From the NCBI GenBank assembly GCA_016234345.1, contig JACRFG010000034.1, forward strand, positions 1 to 34,424: a stretch of 34,424 bases of DNA, given 5' to 3'. Below, piece after piece: positions 25,828-34,424 of the stretch. Origin of the DNA: Candidatus Jorgensenbacteria bacterium. GTDB taxonomy: Bacteria; Patescibacteriota; Minisyncoccia; UBA6257; GWB1-50-10. The notes below the pieces were generated by a model. It was not told where the DNA came from, made no database searches, and worked only from the letters and a program-made list of their open reading frames with translations. A program made the position numbers and the translations under genes. The stretch's first letter is position 1, and each line of letters opens with the position of its first letter.

Positions 25828-27507
25828 ATGCTCAAGGCTTCAAAAGACCTCGAAGAGCAATTATTAAAACAGCGACGGCAAGCCGAAGAAAATGACGCTA
25901 AACGCAGAGCCGATCGTTTAGGACTCGCTTACATCGATCTTATTTCGGTTAAGGTACCCACGGAAATAAAAGCTATGCGGCTTGTTCCTGAAGAAGAAGC
26001 AAAAAGGGCACTGCTTGTCCCTCTTCAGGTACTCCGTAAAAAACTTATTGTTGCCGCATTCGACCCCGATATACCTGAGGCTAAAAAAGCTATTGAAAAA
26101 CTTAGGAAAATATACGAAACCGAGGTTGCTGTTGTTTCCATGACAAGCCTTAAACACGCGTGGTCATATTACCACTATGTTATTAAAGAAGAAGGTGAAA
26201 TTAGCGGCAAAATAGAAATAGACGAAACAAAACTTCAGAGCCTCCAAGCGACCATCAAAAATCTGGAGCAACTCAAAGAAACCATCAGATCATTCAAGAG
26301 TCCGCTCGTGTCGCAAACTCTGGAAATTATAATTGCCGGAGCTTTATCGCTTAAGGCGTCTGATATCCATCTTGAACCCAACGACGAACGCGGCGCAATC
26401 AGATTACGCATTGATGGGCTCTTGCATGCCGCTTACGAAGAGTTTACTCCAGCAACTTATCATTCAGTCGTCACGCGCATAAAACTCCTCTCGAATTTGA
26501 AATTGAATATAACCGACCAACCGCAGGACGGCAGATTCACCATCGGCCTCAAGGATCGGGATATAGAAATAAGAACTTCGGTTATACCATCGGAATACGG
26601 CGAAACAGTTGTGCTCAGAATTCTCGATCCTCTGGCACTTAAGGTTAATTTGGAGGAACTCGGCTGGCGACCGGACGATTTAGCTATCGTAAAGGCTGAA
26701 ATTGCCAAACCAAACGGCTTGATACTCAATACCGGACCAACTGGATCTGGAAAAACAACAACCCTCTATGCTTTCTTAAAATACGTGTTCAGACCGGAAA
26801 TTAAAGTGATCACCGTAGAAGACCCAATAGAGTATCATCTGGACGGCATTTCACAAACCCAAGTCGACCCTGGCGCCGGCTACACTTTTGCATCAGGCTT
26901 ACGTTCAATTCTAAGACAAGACCCTAACGTCATACTCGTCGGCGAAATAAGGGATAAGGAAACGGCCGAAATTGCTATGAACGCGGCCTTAACCGGACAT
27001 ATCGTATTTTCCACACTACACACAAACGATGCGGTCGGAGCAGTACCAAGATTAATCGATCTCGGCGCCAAACCGCAGATATTAGGACCGGCTCTCGCCT
27101 TAGTTATAGCTCAACGCCTGATCAGAATACTCTGTCCACAATGTAAAACGACAAAACCCAACGATTCTAAATTCAAAACAAAAGCCGAGGAATTTCTGAA
27201 AAATCTCCCGTCTCGAGTCGACCGAACGCTTTATAAGCAATTATCTATCTACGAACCGAAAGGATGTGATCAATGTGGAAGTTTAGGTTACCGCGGGAGA
27301 ATTTCGATATTCGAACTTTTCGTGGTAAATGAAAATATAGAACAAGCAATCTATGCCAATCCTACCGAATTAACCTTAACCGACTTGGCAAAAAAGCAGG
27401 GCATGACTACAATGCAGGAAGACGGAATTTTGAAAATGTTCATGGGGATTACAAGCCAAGCCGAAGTCGAACGGCTAACCGGACCAATTAACTGGCTTAA
27501 GGACTAA
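25828..27507 (+). CDS. Type IV pilus assembly/type II secretion ATPase (PilB/GspE family)
   Basis: Walker A GPTGSGKTTTLYA, ITVEDPIEY, RSILRQDPNVILVGEIRDKETAEIAMNAALTGHIVFSTLHTND; CxxC zinc motifs CPQC/CDQC. Confidence 0.95.
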   Translation: MLKASKDLEEQLLKQRRQAEENDAKRRADRLGLAYIDLISVKVPTEIKAMRLVPEEEAKRALLVPLQVLRKKLIVAAFDPDIPEAKKAIEKLRKIYETEVAVVSMTSLKHAWSYYHYVIKEEGEISGKIEIDETKLQSLQATIKNLEQLKETIRSFKSPLVSQTLEIIIAGALSLKASDIHLEPNDERGAIRLRIDGLLHAAYEEFTPATYHSVVTRIKLLSNLKLNITDQPQDGRFTIGLKDRDIEIRTSVIPSEYGETVVLRILDPLALKVNLEELGWRPDDLAIVKAEIAKPNGLILNTGPTGSGKTTTLYAFLKYVFRPEIKVITVEDPIEYHLDGISQTQVDPGAGYTFASGLRSILRQDPNVILVGEIRDKETAEIAMNAALTGHIVFSTLHTNDAVGAVPRLIDLGAKPQILGPALALVIAQRLIRILCPQCKTTKPNDSKFKTKAEEFLKNLPSRVDRTLYKQLSIYEPKGCDQCGSLGYRGRISIFELFVVNENIEQAIYANPTELTLTDLAKKQGMTTMQEDGILKMFMGITSQAEVERLTGPINWLKD

Positions 27508-27525
27508 AAAATGCATTTTTAATAA

Positions 27526-27704
27526 TAAAAAGCACCCCACCCTAAGATCTGTGGGCAATTGCCTTACGGCATGTTTCGAAAACTTTTCTGAAATGAATTT
27601 CAGAAAAGGTAGGATATTCCCGAGGAGTTCTCCAGCGTAAAGCCAGGGAGTCCTGAGACGTGAGGATGATATCCATATGCCCACAGATCTTAGTTTAGGA
27701 TGCT
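27526..27704 (-). ncRNA. Putative free-standing structured ncRNA, family not identified
   Basis: Closing stem TAAGATCTGTGGGCA (27543-27557)/TGCCCACAGATCTTA (27678-27692) extended by AGCA/TGCT ends, internal hairpins at 27583-27608 and 27560-27571, GGATAT/ATATCC helix (27669-27674/27612-27617), own promoter, terminal T-run on minus strand. Confidence 0.8.
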
Positions 27705-27710
27705 GTATAA

Positions 27711-27739
27711 AGTCTAGCATAAATGTAATAATTTGTCAA
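27711..27739 (-). promoter_or_regulatory. Promoter of the putative ncRNA
   Basis: Minus strand TTGACA (27739-27734), 17-nt spacer, TAGACT (27716-27711); +1 predicted at A27704. Confidence 0.7.
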
Positions 27740-27771
27740 TCATCAACGTCACGCATTAAAAATACCTAACA

Positions 27772-28770
27772 ATGCAAGAAATAACCAACTTAAATCCGGA
27801 AGATCAAACAGTTGATCTTGCTCTACGCCCCAAAACCTGGGATGAGTACGTCGGTCAGGACAAGGTAAAATCTAACCTCCGTCTAATTATTGATGCCGCC
27901 AAACAACGAAGTGAGGCGTGCGACCATTTACTCTTCTATGGTCAAGCTGGCTTAGGCAAAACCACCTTAGCTTATCTCATTGGCAAAGAAATGGGCGTAA
28001 ACATTAGGCCGACCACCGGACCTACACTAGAACGGGCCGGTGATGTTGCCGCGCTTCTATCAAACCTGGAACCTTATGAAATACTATTTATTGACGAAGC
28101 TCACCGCCTAAACAAACTTGTTGAAGAAATTCTATACCCAGCCATGGAAACGCGCCGCCTACATCTGATTGTCGGAAAGGGCCCTTCAGCTAGAACTTTT
28201 TCCATTGACCTGCCACCATTTACCATTGTCGCCGCAACCACCAAAGTTAATCTTCTCTCCGGTCCTCTTCGCTCCAGATTTGGCGCCACATTTAGACTTG
28301 ATTACTATCAACATTCGGATATAGAAAAAATAATCAAAAGATCAGCTAGCATGCTTAATGTAAGTATATCCTCCGAAGCGGTAGCGACGTTAGCTAAGGC
28401 TGCCCGGTTTACACCACGAGTAGCCAATCGCCTTCTCAAACGCACGCGTGACTACGCCCAAGTAAACAATCTTAAACAAATCGACGAGACGACAATAAAT
28501 CAAACACTCGAACTTCTTGATGTTGATACGCTGGGCCTAGAAAACGCGGACCGCCAACTTCTTACTACCATAATTAAAAAATTCAACGGTGGACCGGTGG
28601 GCTTAAAAGCCTTGGCCGCAGCATTGAATGACGAAGTTGGAACAATAGAAGACGTATACGAACCATTTTTGATGAAATTGGGCTTTATTCATCGCACGCC
28701 AACCGGCCGAATCGCTACCGCTTTAGCCTACGAACACTTAAATCTCCCCAATCGCGCAACTCTAGTTTAA
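27772..28770 (+). CDS. ruvB: Holliday junction branch migration helicase RuvB
   Basis: LRPKTWDEYVGQDKVKSNL, LLFYGQAGLGKTTLAYLI, ILFIDEAHRLNKLVEEILYPAME. Confidence 0.95.
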   Translation: MQEITNLNPEDQTVDLALRPKTWDEYVGQDKVKSNLRLIIDAAKQRSEACDHLLFYGQAGLGKTTLAYLIGKEMGVNIRPTTGPTLERAGDVAALLSNLEPYEILFIDEAHRLNKLVEEILYPAMETRRLHLIVGKGPSARTFSIDLPPFTIVAATTKVNLLSGPLRSRFGATFRLDYYQHSDIEKIIKRSASMLNVSISSEAVATLAKAARFTPRVANRLLKRTRDYAQVNNLKQIDETTINQTLELLDVDTLGLENADRQLLTTIIKKFNGGPVGLKALAAALNDEVGTIEDVYEPFLMKLGFIHRTPTGRIATALAYEHLNLPNRATLV

Positions 28771-28794
28771 TTTACCGAAAACGGCGATATCCCT

Positions 28795-29283
28795 ATGACC
28801 CACTACGTAAGCCGTTCCTCAAACACAACCAAGAAAATAGGGGCTGTTTTGGCCGCTGAAGCATCTAGTCATCTCCGCAGAACCAACCAATCCCTAGTTA
28901 TAGCTCTAGTTGGAGAATTGGGGTCAGGCAAAACAACTTTTATACAAGGGTTTGCTCGCGGCCTCGGCATAAAACAACGCCTTACAAGTCCCACCTTTTT
29001 AATATTAAAACGTTATTATTTACCTAAAAAACAAAAGGGCGTTAAATCTCTCCTATCAATAAATAAAAACTCGCTTTTCCACATTGACGCTTACCGAATC
29101 AAAAGATCGAGGGATTTAAATTTTGTTGATCTTAAAAAGATAATCAATAACGGAAAATGTATATTATTAATCGAGTGGGCCGATAAAATAAAACGTCTGA
29201 TGCCTAAAAGCACTCTCTGGATTTATTTTCGTCATGGATCGGACGAACATGAAAGACTAATCGATTTCAGCACCAAACCATGA
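28795..29283 (+). CDS. tsaE: tRNA threonylcarbamoyladenosine biosynthesis ATPase TsaE
   Basis: VGELGSGKTTFIQGFARGLGI, LTSPTF, LFHIDAYRI, LLIEWADKI. Confidence 0.9.
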   Translation: MTHYVSRSSNTTKKIGAVLAAEASSHLRRTNQSLVIALVGELGSGKTTFIQGFARGLGIKQRLTSPTFLILKRYYLPKKQKGVKSLLSINKNSLFHIDAYRIKRSRDLNFVDLKKIINNGKCILLIEWADKIKRLMPKSTLWIYFRHGSDEHERLIDFSTKP

Positions 29284-31763
29284 AAACCTTTCTGCTCATT
29301 GATGCAAACGCCTTAATACACAGATCGTTCCATGCCTTGCCACCGTTAACCACGCCTGATGGTAGAGCGGCTGGTGCGCTTTATGGCCTCTCAAGCACGC
29401 TTCTTAAAACACTGAAGGATCAACCTCCCGAATACATCGCCGCCGCCTTTGATCGTCCCGAACCTACCTTCCGGGACGAAATCTTCGATGATTACAAAGC
29501 CCACCGACCGCCGGCCGCTCAAGAACTTATAGATCAAATTATTGCTGCACACGAACTCTTTAAACGATTCGGCATAACCACATTCGAACAGCCCGGCTTT
29601 GAAGCTGACGATATTATCGGCACCCTAGTTCAACAATTTAAAACAGAAAAAGATCTCCGTGTTGTTATACTTACCGGCGATCTCGACACGCTTCAGCTAG
29701 TAGAAAATGATAAGGTGCTTGTCCAAACCATGAAAAAGGGTGTAAGCGAAACCGTTCTATATAATGAAGAAGCAGTTAAACTGAGATACAATCTTTCGCC
29801 TCTACAACTTCCCGATTATAAAGGCTTGGTCGGTGATCCTTCTGACAACATTCCTGGAGTTTTAGGAATTGGACCTAAAAGCGCCTCCAAGCTCCTTAAT
29901 GAATATCAAACCTTAGAAAATGTATATGCTCATCTATCAGTTTTAAGCGATGTCCTACACAAAAAATTGGCGCCGCAAAAGGAACAAGCATTATTGTCAA
30001 AAAAATTGGCCATCATCCGCCGCGATGTGCCGATCGAAACAAACCTAGAGACGCTAAAATTCGACAAGATCGATCCAGTAAGCCTTGTTAATTATTTTAA
30101 CAAACTGGGTTTTGAAAGCTTGATTAAACGATTTGATAAAATTAATACTAATGAAACGGATAACGGAACCGTTGATTCTCGATCGATGATCGAAACATCA
30201 GATATAATAGTAGTTACAGACGAAAAAGACGCACGCGAAAAAATAAAATCTATTACCACCGACGACGGGTTAAAAGTGGCATTTGATTGGAAATCTATCA
30301 TCAAAAACATGGAATCTCCGCGGTTGGCCATTAAGCCGCCTATTTTCGATATACAAATAGCTGGCTGGTTACTTGATCCGGATCAAAAAGATTTTTCTAT
30401 TAAAGCTCTCAGTCGTCGTCTCTTAAAAAAATCGGTGTTGGACGATCTTTATCCAAGCAAAAACGCTGTTGTTGATCTTTTTTTATTTCTTGATAAAAAG
30501 ATTAAATCTTATGAACTTGATCATGTATTCAAAAATATAGAAATGCCGCTTATTCCTATATTAGCGGCTATGGAACGAAGCGGCATTGCGGTACACACCA
30601 AAACTCTCTCGTCGCTAAAAAATGCCCTGGATTCAGAACTTAGTTCACTAACTTCACAAATTTATAAAGAAGCGGGTGAAGAATTCAATATCAACTCACC
30701 TCAACAAGTGGCTCATATTCTATTCGAAGTATTAGGTCTGAAACCCAAAAAACGGGCTGGTAGCGGACACCACCGTACCGACAAAGAAGTGCTCTCTACG
30801 CTTGTAGAAAAACATCCCATTATCTCCTTAATGCTTAATTACCGGGAAGATTTCAAAATAAAAACAGCTTTTATTGAGCCTTTAATAAAATCGATCGAAG
30901 AAGACGGAAGAATACGTACTACCTTCCTGCAAACCGGAACAGCTACCGGACGCTTAGCCTCCGAAAAACCAAATCTTCAAAACATTCCTCAAGAATCAAA
31001 ATGGTCCAAAGAGATAAGAAAGGCTTTCGAAGCCACTCCGGGTTACACCTTGCTCTCCTTTGATTATTCTCAACTTGAACTCCGCGTACTTGCTCATTTA
31101 TCAAACGACAAAAATCTTATACGGGCGTTTTGCGACAATCGCGACATCCATCAACACACCGCCTCAAAAGTTTTCAATGTTTCTCTAGACCAAGTAACAC
31201 CGGCTATGAGGAGAACCAGTAAAACCTTAAACTTTGGAATAGTTTACGGCATGGGAGTGCGCGCCTTCAGCCGTGAAAGTGGTTTTAATCTAGATGAAGC
31301 CGAACGGTTTATGGACGAATATTTTATGGAATTTCCCACCATAAAAGAATGGCAAGACCGAATTAAAGCTGACGCACAAACTTTCGGCTACATAAAAAAT
31401 GAAAATGGGCGGCGGCGTTGGTTTATTAAAATGGCTGGTAATGGTTTGTTTTCAGGGGAGTTTGAGCGGGCGGCTATAAACATGCCAATTCAATCTCTCG
31501 GAGCCGATATCTTGAAATTGGCTATGATCAAAATAGCCGCAATGGTTAAAAAGAACGATTGGAACGAAAATATTCTAAGATTACTTCTTACCATACACGA
31601 TGAATTGCTCTTCGAAGTACGCGATGATATGCTTAAAATTATAGCGCTAACTATTAATAAAATAGCAGAAGAGGCATATCCCTTAAACGTGCCATTGGTA
31701 GTGGAAGCGAAACACGGTAAAAATTGGGGAATGATGAGCAAATTATCCGTAAACGCATCGTGA
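29280..31763 (+). CDS. polA: DNA polymerase I
   Basis: 5'-3' exonuclease motifs (EADDIIGTL, LTGDLDTLQLV, GDPSDNIPGV) and family A polymerase motifs (FDYSQLELRVLAHLS, RRTSKTLNFGIVYGM, TIHDELLFEV). Confidence 0.96.
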   Translation: MKTFLLIDANALIHRSFHALPPLTTPDGRAAGALYGLSSTLLKTLKDQPPEYIAAAFDRPEPTFRDEIFDDYKAHRPPAAQELIDQIIAAHELFKRFGITTFEQPGFEADDIIGTLVQQFKTEKDLRVVILTGDLDTLQLVENDKVLVQTMKKGVSETVLYNEEAVKLRYNLSPLQLPDYKGLVGDPSDNIPGVLGIGPKSASKLLNEYQTLENVYAHLSVLSDVLHKKLAPQKEQALLSKKLAIIRRDVPIETNLETLKFDKIDPVSLVNYFNKLGFESLIKRFDKINTNETDNGTVDSRSMIETSDIIVVTDEKDAREKIKSITTDDGLKVAFDWKSIIKNMESPRLAIKPPIFDIQIAGWLLDPDQKDFSIKALSRRLLKKSVLDDLYPSKNAVVDLFLFLDKKIKSYELDHVFKNIEMPLIPILAAMERSGIAVHTKTLSSLKNALDSELSSLTSQIYKEAGEEFNINSPQQVAHILFEVLGLKPKKRAGSGHHRTDKEVLSTLVEKHPIISLMLNYREDFKIKTAFIEPLIKSIEEDGRIRTTFLQTGTATGRLASEKPNLQNIPQESKWSKEIRKAFEATPGYTLLSFDYSQLELRVLAHLSNDKNLIRAFCDNRDIHQHTASKVFNVSLDQVTPAMRRTSKTLNFGIVYGMGVRAFSRESGFNLDEAERFMDEYFMEFPTIKEWQDRIKADAQTFGYIKNENGRRRWFIKMAGNGLFSGEFERAAINMPIQSLGADILKLAMIKIAAMVKKNDWNENILRLLLTIHDELLFEVRDDMLKIIALTINKIAEEAYPLNVPLVVEAKHGKNWGMMSKLSVNAS

Positions 31764-31765
31764 AT

Positions 31766-33100
31766 ATGAATAACGTCTCTACAAAATCTTCCCAAACGCT
31801 CCAAGAACACTTGCGAAATCCTGAGATACTTTCACTGTTCATACTCATCGGCATATCTTTTATTTTGTCGGTAATTACTCTGTTTGTAGCCCCGCTTTTT
31901 ATCGGCGCTATTCTTATCATGACCGTTGCCGGTCTCGGATTTTCGGTAGTACGGATAACCCTAAAGACCTTATCCGTAGAACGGGGCTTGATATTAACTG
32001 GCAGCGAGCTCGATGCTATTATCAAACACTTAAAAGACGGTGTGGTTATTTATAGCCCGAACTTCACCATACTTTCGATGAACCGGGCGGGTGAAGAGAT
32101 TTTCAACGTAGAAACCAAAGACGTTGTCGGAAAATCCATAGACCCAAGCTTAGTCAAAAACCCCAAGCTCCGTACCCTAACACAGGTTATTTTCCCTTCG
32201 TTGGCTCCGACCGTCCGACAAACATCCGAAGCTGATACCTGGCCTCAAATAATTGATATATCTCTGGATGAACCGAGATTGGAACTAGAAACAACCTTAC
32301 ACCGTCTGGCTGACCAAAATGGCAAATCTATTGGCTTTCTAAAAATAGTGAGGGATAGGACTCGGGAAAAAACTATTATCGAATCCAAAACAGAATTTAT
32401 CAATGTAGCAGCCCATCAACTAAGAACGCCTCTTACGGCTATGAATTGGGCTCTGGAAAACCTTAAAAAAATGGCTGCTTCAGGATCCCAAGAGATGCGA
32501 GACTTAATTGACCAAGCTTTCCAAATATCCGAACGCTCTCTCAAAATCACCAACGATCTTTTGGATGCTTCGAAAATAGAGGACGGTAAATTCGGATACC
32601 AATTCAAGGCTATTAATCTTTCCGAACTTATACAAAAAGTTGTGGGCGCCGCAACTCCCATAGCCAACCAATACTCTGTCCGCCTTTATATAGATTTAAA
32701 AACTATCCCATCACTCGAGATACATGCCGACCACGATCGCATAATTACCGCCCTTTTAAACCTTATCGAAAATTCAATTAAATATAACGTTAAAAATGGT
32801 AAGGTTGTAATTACTACAGAATCTAGCTCTGGTGCACCCTTTGTTAAAATAAGCGTTGAAGACAGCGGCATCGGCGTACCAGAAGAAGATCTAAAAAAGG
32901 TATTTCAAAAATTTCATCGCAGCTCAAACGCAGTTCAAGTCGAACCCAACGGCACTGGCTTAGGACTATACATAACCAAAAACATAATAGAGCGTCATGG
33001 CGGAATAATCGGCTTTACATCAACCCTAAACAGAGGCACCACTTTTTGGTTCACCCTACCACTAAACCCGGATTTAATACCTCACAAAGAGTTTGTTTAA
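31766..33100 (+). CDS. Membrane-associated PAS-domain sensor histidine kinase
   Basis: Two TM segments, PAS-like region, H-box VAAHQLRTPLTAMNW, N box LLNLIENSIKYN, G boxes DSGIGVPEED, GTGLGLYITKNII. Confidence 0.9.
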   Translation: MNNVSTKSSQTLQEHLRNPEILSLFILIGISFILSVITLFVAPLFIGAILIMTVAGLGFSVVRITLKTLSVERGLILTGSELDAIIKHLKDGVVIYSPNFTILSMNRAGEEIFNVETKDVVGKSIDPSLVKNPKLRTLTQVIFPSLAPTVRQTSEADTWPQIIDISLDEPRLELETTLHRLADQNGKSIGFLKIVRDRTREKTIIESKTEFINVAAHQLRTPLTAMNWALENLKKMAASGSQEMRDLIDQAFQISERSLKITNDLLDASKIEDGKFGYQFKAINLSELIQKVVGAATPIANQYSVRLYIDLKTIPSLEIHADHDRIITALLNLIENSIKYNVKNGKVVITTESSSGAPFVKISVEDSGIGVPEEDLKKVFQKFHRSSNAVQVEPNGTGLGLYITKNIIERHGGIIGFTSTLNRGTTFWFTLPLNPDLIPHKEFV

Positions 33101-33123
33101 ATAGAAAATAATTATATTATCCT

Positions 33124-33657
33124 ATGGCCGGACATAGCCACTGGAAACAAATAAAAACTCATAAGGGGGTGGCCGATCAGAAAAGAGGAATAGCTTTTTC
33201 TAAACTATTGAATGCTGTAGCTATTGCGGCCAAAAGCGAACCTAACCCCGATTTTAATCCTCGCCTCCGAACCACTATTAATAAAGCACACACAGCCGGA
33301 GTTCCAAACGAAAACATCGAACGGGCCATAAAGCGAGCATCAAGTCAAAACGATAACCTAGAAGAAATTATGGTCGAGGCGTATGGACCCGGCGGCACCG
33401 CTATAATAATCGAAGCGATCACCGACAGCCGAAACAGAACCATACAAGAACTTAAGGCCTTACTTAAAGAACTGGGAGCAAAATGGGCCGAACAAGGAAG
33501 CGTACGATGGGCCTTCGAATTCCAATCGCAAACCAATGGTTGGTTGGCAAAATTTTCTCAACAAATTTCACCCGAAGATATGACAAAATTAAAATCGCTG
33601 ATTCAAACAATCGAAAATCACGGTGACGTACAATCTGTTTACGCCAACGCTATCTAA
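33124..33657 (+). CDS. YebC/PmpR family protein, short form
   Basis: MAGHSHWKQIKTHKGVADQKRGIAFSKLL...AYGPGGTAIIIEAITDSRNRT...GSVRWAF. Confidence 0.9.
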   Translation: MAGHSHWKQIKTHKGVADQKRGIAFSKLLNAVAIAAKSEPNPDFNPRLRTTINKAHTAGVPNENIERAIKRASSQNDNLEEIMVEAYGPGGTAIIIEAITDSRNRTIQELKALLKELGAKWAEQGSVRWAFEFQSQTNGWLAKFSQQISPEDMTKLKSLIQTIENHGDVQSVYANAI

Positions 33658-33658
33658 T

Positions 33659-34129
33659 ATGGTCATACTTGGTATCGATCCAGGAACAACCAGGGTTGGT
33701 TACGGCGTAATTAAAAAGAGTGGACCAACTATTTCGTATATAGATGCTGGACTTCTAGATATACCGAAAGCAGCGCCAAAAACTACTAAGCTTGTTATAC
33801 TTGATCGTGAAATAAATGATCTACTTGACCGTTTCTCACCAGCACGAGTCGGCATAGAACGTATTTTTTTCTCAAAAAATCAGAAAACTGCTTTAGACGT
33901 GGCCGAAGCCCGTGGGGTAATCATGACTTCAATAGTGAAAAAATCCATACCAATGCTTGAGTTTACGCCGTCCAGCGTCAAAGCCGCCCTAACTGGCGAC
34001 GGACGGGCCTCAAAAACAGGGGTGGCCAAGATAGTATCATATATTCTCAAACGCGATGTAGGGCTTATTGACGACGTAACCGACGCTCTAGCAATCGCCA
34101 TTGTAACTAGTAATGAACCTTGGAACTAA
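33659..34129 (+). CDS. ruvC: Crossover junction endodeoxyribonuclease RuvC
   Basis: MVILGIDPGTTRVGYGVI, GIERIFFSKNQKTALDVAEARGV, DDVTDALAIAI. Confidence 0.95.
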   Translation: MVILGIDPGTTRVGYGVIKKSGPTISYIDAGLLDIPKAAPKTTKLVILDREINDLLDRFSPARVGIERIFFSKNQKTALDVAEARGVIMTSIVKKSIPMLEFTPSSVKAALTGDGRASKTGVAKIVSYILKRDVGLIDDVTDALAIAIVTSNEPWN

Positions 34130-34151
34130 CATCCGTCCACTTGGTTGGGGA

Positions 34152-34179
34152 TTGACACCCACAAAACCCTAGTTATACT
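34152..34179 (+). promoter_or_regulatory. Sigma70-like promoter
   Basis: TTGACA (34152-34157), 16-nt spacer, TATACT (34174-34179). Confidence 0.7.
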
Positions 34180-34238
34180 ATCCCCAAGTAATCACCGCAT
34201 TTGCGGAAAAGGTCGTTTGAGCAACAACGAATTACACT

Positions 34239-34403
34239 ATGGTAAGCACGCTACCCTCATCAACAAAAACACCGTGGTTAAACTACAGCGCCGACGACGA
34301 TCTAGACACCAACGACGACGCGCTCACAGACGATGAAGAAGACGACTTAAAACCACAGGAAGATGCTGAGGAATTAGAAGAATCACCAGAAGATCAATAT
34401 TAG
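34239..34403 (+). CDS. Small highly acidic protein (54 aa; not in the ORF track)
   Basis: ATG...TAG: MVSTLPSSTKTPWLNYSADDDLDTNDDALTDDEEDDLKPQEDAEELEESPEDQY; promoter upstream. Confidence 0.55.
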   Translation: MVSTLPSSTKTPWLNYSADDDLDTNDDALTDDEEDDLKPQEDAEELEESPEDQY

Positions 34404-34424
34404 TAGTGTAAATTAAAGTTTTAA

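Noticed and set aside
27506-27519. Palindrome AAAAATGCATTTTT after the GspE-like stop codon
   Set aside because: Very AT-rich and loop-less; too weak to call as a terminator.
27531-27704. The terminal inverted repeat as a MITE or insertion element
   Set aside because: No target-site duplication was seen; the promoter, exact +1 position, GNRA loop and T-run fit an RNA gene better. No other copy was noticed in the window.
27526-27704. Identity as SRP RNA, RNase P RNA or tmRNA
   Set aside because: I could not find the GGAAG..AGCA SRP loop, the RNase P GAGGAAAGUCC core or a tmRNA tRNA-like end. 6S RNA not excluded but not supported by a clear central bubble.
27475-27720. 81-aa minus-strand ORF in the gspE-ruvB gap
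   Set aside because: It coincides with the long inverted repeat, hairpins and promoter of the putative ncRNA; the reading frame is better explained as incidental.
34145-34336. 63-aa Arg-rich ORF near the right edge
   Set aside because: Begins inside the -35/-10 promoter, and the Arg-rich tail is the alternate frame of the acidic 54-aa ORF.
1-34424. CRISPR arrays, transposases, prophage, integrases, rRNA genes
   Set aside because: No spaced direct repeats and no recognisable transposase, phage or rRNA sequence were seen on reading the window.

Overview
The window looks like a contiguous, gene-dense chromosomal segment from a Patescibacteria/CPR-like bacterium. This placement is an inference from protein style, small gene set, short proteins and zinc-ribbon families. 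I did not run any phylogeny. Most of the content is housekeeping or near-housekeeping: infC-rpmI-rplT, rpsT, ruvA, ruvB, ruvC, polA, polX (PHP), mutM, an ogt/MGMT-like protein, an EndoQ-like protein, two NUDIX proteins, murB, a murE-like ligase, a holA-like gene, tsaE, yebC, a PilB/GspE ATPase, an MBL/beta-CASP protein, an SPFH protein, an O-antigen-ligase-like protein, an amino-acid permease, a Clp-like AAA+ protein, one tRNA-Arg(CCG), and several small proteins of unknown function. The strongest unexplained signal is intergenic, between the GspE-like gene and ruvB (about 27526-27704, minus strand). It is a free-standing, highly structured putative ncRNA with its own -35/-10 promoter, a predicted start exactly at the base of a long closing stem, internal hairpins including a GUAA tetraloop, and a terminal T-run. 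I cannot assign it to a known RNA family by eye. Secondary points: several genes appear leaderless, including infC with a possible ATC start; a membrane-anchored Clp-like ATPase has a degenerate first AAA+ module; a PolX PHP domain has its first HxH motif replaced by QxQ; and there is an unusually short YebC and a half-length MFS protein.
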